A stretch of DNA of 64,000 nt, from contig CALKIZ010000003.1 in NCBI GenBank assembly GCA_937995735.1, positions 1-64,000 on the forward strand, written 5' to 3'. The notes below the pieces were generated by a model. It worked only from the letters and a program-made list of their open reading frames with translations, ran no database searches and was not told the origin of the DNA. The position numbers and the translations under genes were made by a program. The DNA comes from an uncultured Neomegalonema sp. (GTDB lineage Bacteria; Pseudomonadota; Alphaproteobacteria; Rhodobacterales; Rhodobacteraceae). Positions 63,272 to 64,000 of this stretch are shown here, piece after piece (positions within the stretch are counted from its first letter, which is position 1; every line of letters starts with the position of its first letter).

Positions 63272-64000
63272 CAGCAGACTTTTACGATTCCCCCACGAAA
63301 CTATCTGAAAACATTGCACATTTTGCGCGTGCTCTGCGCAAAGCCGGTATACCGCTCGGGCCTGCTAGATTGGTGGATGCCATCCATGCTGTTGAACAGG
63401 CCGGCTTTTCTTCGAAGATCGATTTTTATCACACTCTGCGAGCCTGTTTCGTTTCCAAACGCAGCCAAATAACTGTTTTTGATCAATGCTTTCGCATGTT
63501 TTGGCGTGACCCTCAATTCCTAGAGCGCATGATGGGTGCGCTGATGCCAGAGATGAAAGCGCCGACGAACCGCGAGAAGCAAGCCGCTGAGCAACGCGCT
63601 TCAGAAGCCTTGTTGGATGGTGCGGAAAAACCGCCTTTGCCGCCTTCGGCCGAACAGGAAGAAGACACGATAGAATTTGATGCCAGCTTATCGTTTTCGG
63701 GTACGGAAAAGCTGGCTTCCCGCGATTTTGAACAGATGACAAATGAGGAAATCCGCGCCGCTGAAACGATGATAGCGACGTTGAGACTGCCCGTTCAACC
63801 TTTGCCCACGCGACGAACGGTCAAGGCACAGCGGGGCAGTCGTCCTGATTGGCGCGGTGCAATGCGAACTGCCATGAAGCCCGGTGCAGTTCCGATTTTA
63901 CCGGTAAAACAACGCTCTAAAATGTGGCCCTCGCTTGTGGCTTTGTGTGATATTTCGGGGTCAATGAGCAACTATTCACGGATGTTCCTGCATTTTCTCC
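63268..64000 (+). CDS. VWA domain CoxE-like protein, N-terminal part (cut by window end)
   Basis: A GTG start overlapping the moxR stop opens a frame that runs to the window end (244 residues). The N-terminal 200 residues are helical and charged (FARALRKAGIPLGPARLVDA, FDQCFRMFWRDPQFLE), as in CoxE-type proteins. At the end, VALCDISGSMSNYSRM begins the VWA domain, with the MIDAS D-I-S-G-S. It probably works with the MoxR ATPase just upstream. Confidence 0.88.
   Translation, partial: MTADFYDSPTKLSENIAHFARALRKAGIPLGPARLVDAIHAVEQAGFSSKIDFYHTLRACFVSKRSQITVFDQCFRMFWRDPQFLERMMGALMPEMKAPTNREKQAAEQRASEALLDGAEKPPLPPSAEQEEDTIEFDASLSFSGTEKLASRDFEQMTNEEIRAAETMIATLRLPVQPLPTRRTVKAQRGSRPDWRGAMRTAMKPGAVPILPVKQRSKMWPSLVALCDISGSMSNYSRMFLHFL

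Overview
The window is chromosomal DNA of an alphaproteobacterium. The signs are COQ9, UbiK, phasin, TIGR02444 and Mth938-type proteins, a CIRCE-controlled groESL, a CtrA-type box, and small conserved proteins in gene neighbourhoods typical of marine Rhodobacterales and their relatives. A fused secDF, more usual in Rhizobiales, keeps the family assignment open. Gene density is high, stop/start overlaps of the ATGA/GTGA type are frequent, and G+C is moderate. I saw no rRNA, tRNA or CRISPR array.

Layout. 0-1.5 kb: the tail of an IS200/IS605 transposase, a doubtful ORF and a conserved membrane protein. 1.5-18.7 kb: leucine and acyl-CoA catabolism in two blocks. Block one is mccB and ivd (separated by an inserted hicAB toxin-antitoxin pair) with a thiolase and a rhodanese. 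Block two is acyl-CoA synthetase, thioesterase, HMG-CoA lyase and methylglutaconyl-CoA hydratase (with recQ inside). Between them lie the export genes yajC-secDF and a TPP enzyme. The mccA gene is not in the window. 18.7-33.9 kb: mutS, dgkA, pgsA, hemH, a phasin, proC-ybjN-ubiK, an aminotransferase whose 3' end was displaced by a small inserted gene, a vWA protein and uvrC. 34-39.4 kb: an S49 peptidase, purE-purK, COQ9, rpsU and cspA. 39.5-48 kb: envelope genes, namely a Pqi-type lipid transport operon (pqiA split in two, a long pqiB with five C-terminal repeats, pqiC), then GDP-mannose synthesis and a polysaccharide export lipoprotein with a coiled-coil insert. 48-52 kb: gcdH plus nitrilase-family and flavin amine oxidase genes, which look like a davB-davA-gcdH lysine degradation set. 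53-59 kb: a Tat-exported HIRAN protein, a PhyH dioxygenase, an APS kinase fused to a degenerate CysN-like GTPase, cysQ and purH. 59-64 kb: groEL-groES with CIRCE and heat-shock promoter, then a MoxR-VWA pair cut by the window end.

The most unusual items are: (1) a 710-bp insertion flanked by 39-bp near-perfect direct repeats of the aminotransferase 3' end, carrying one HEPN-like gene and supplying a new C-terminus to the host gene; (2) five 93-residue tandem repeats on PqiB; (3) the degenerate GTPase domain on the APS kinase; (4) a Tat-exported HIRAN protein; (5) a coiled-coil insert with 42-bp DNA repeats inside a Wza-like exporter; (6) a second, widely spaced GCACTC palindrome between groES and moxR; (7) a pair of 70-bp palindromic interspersed repeats about 47 kb apart.
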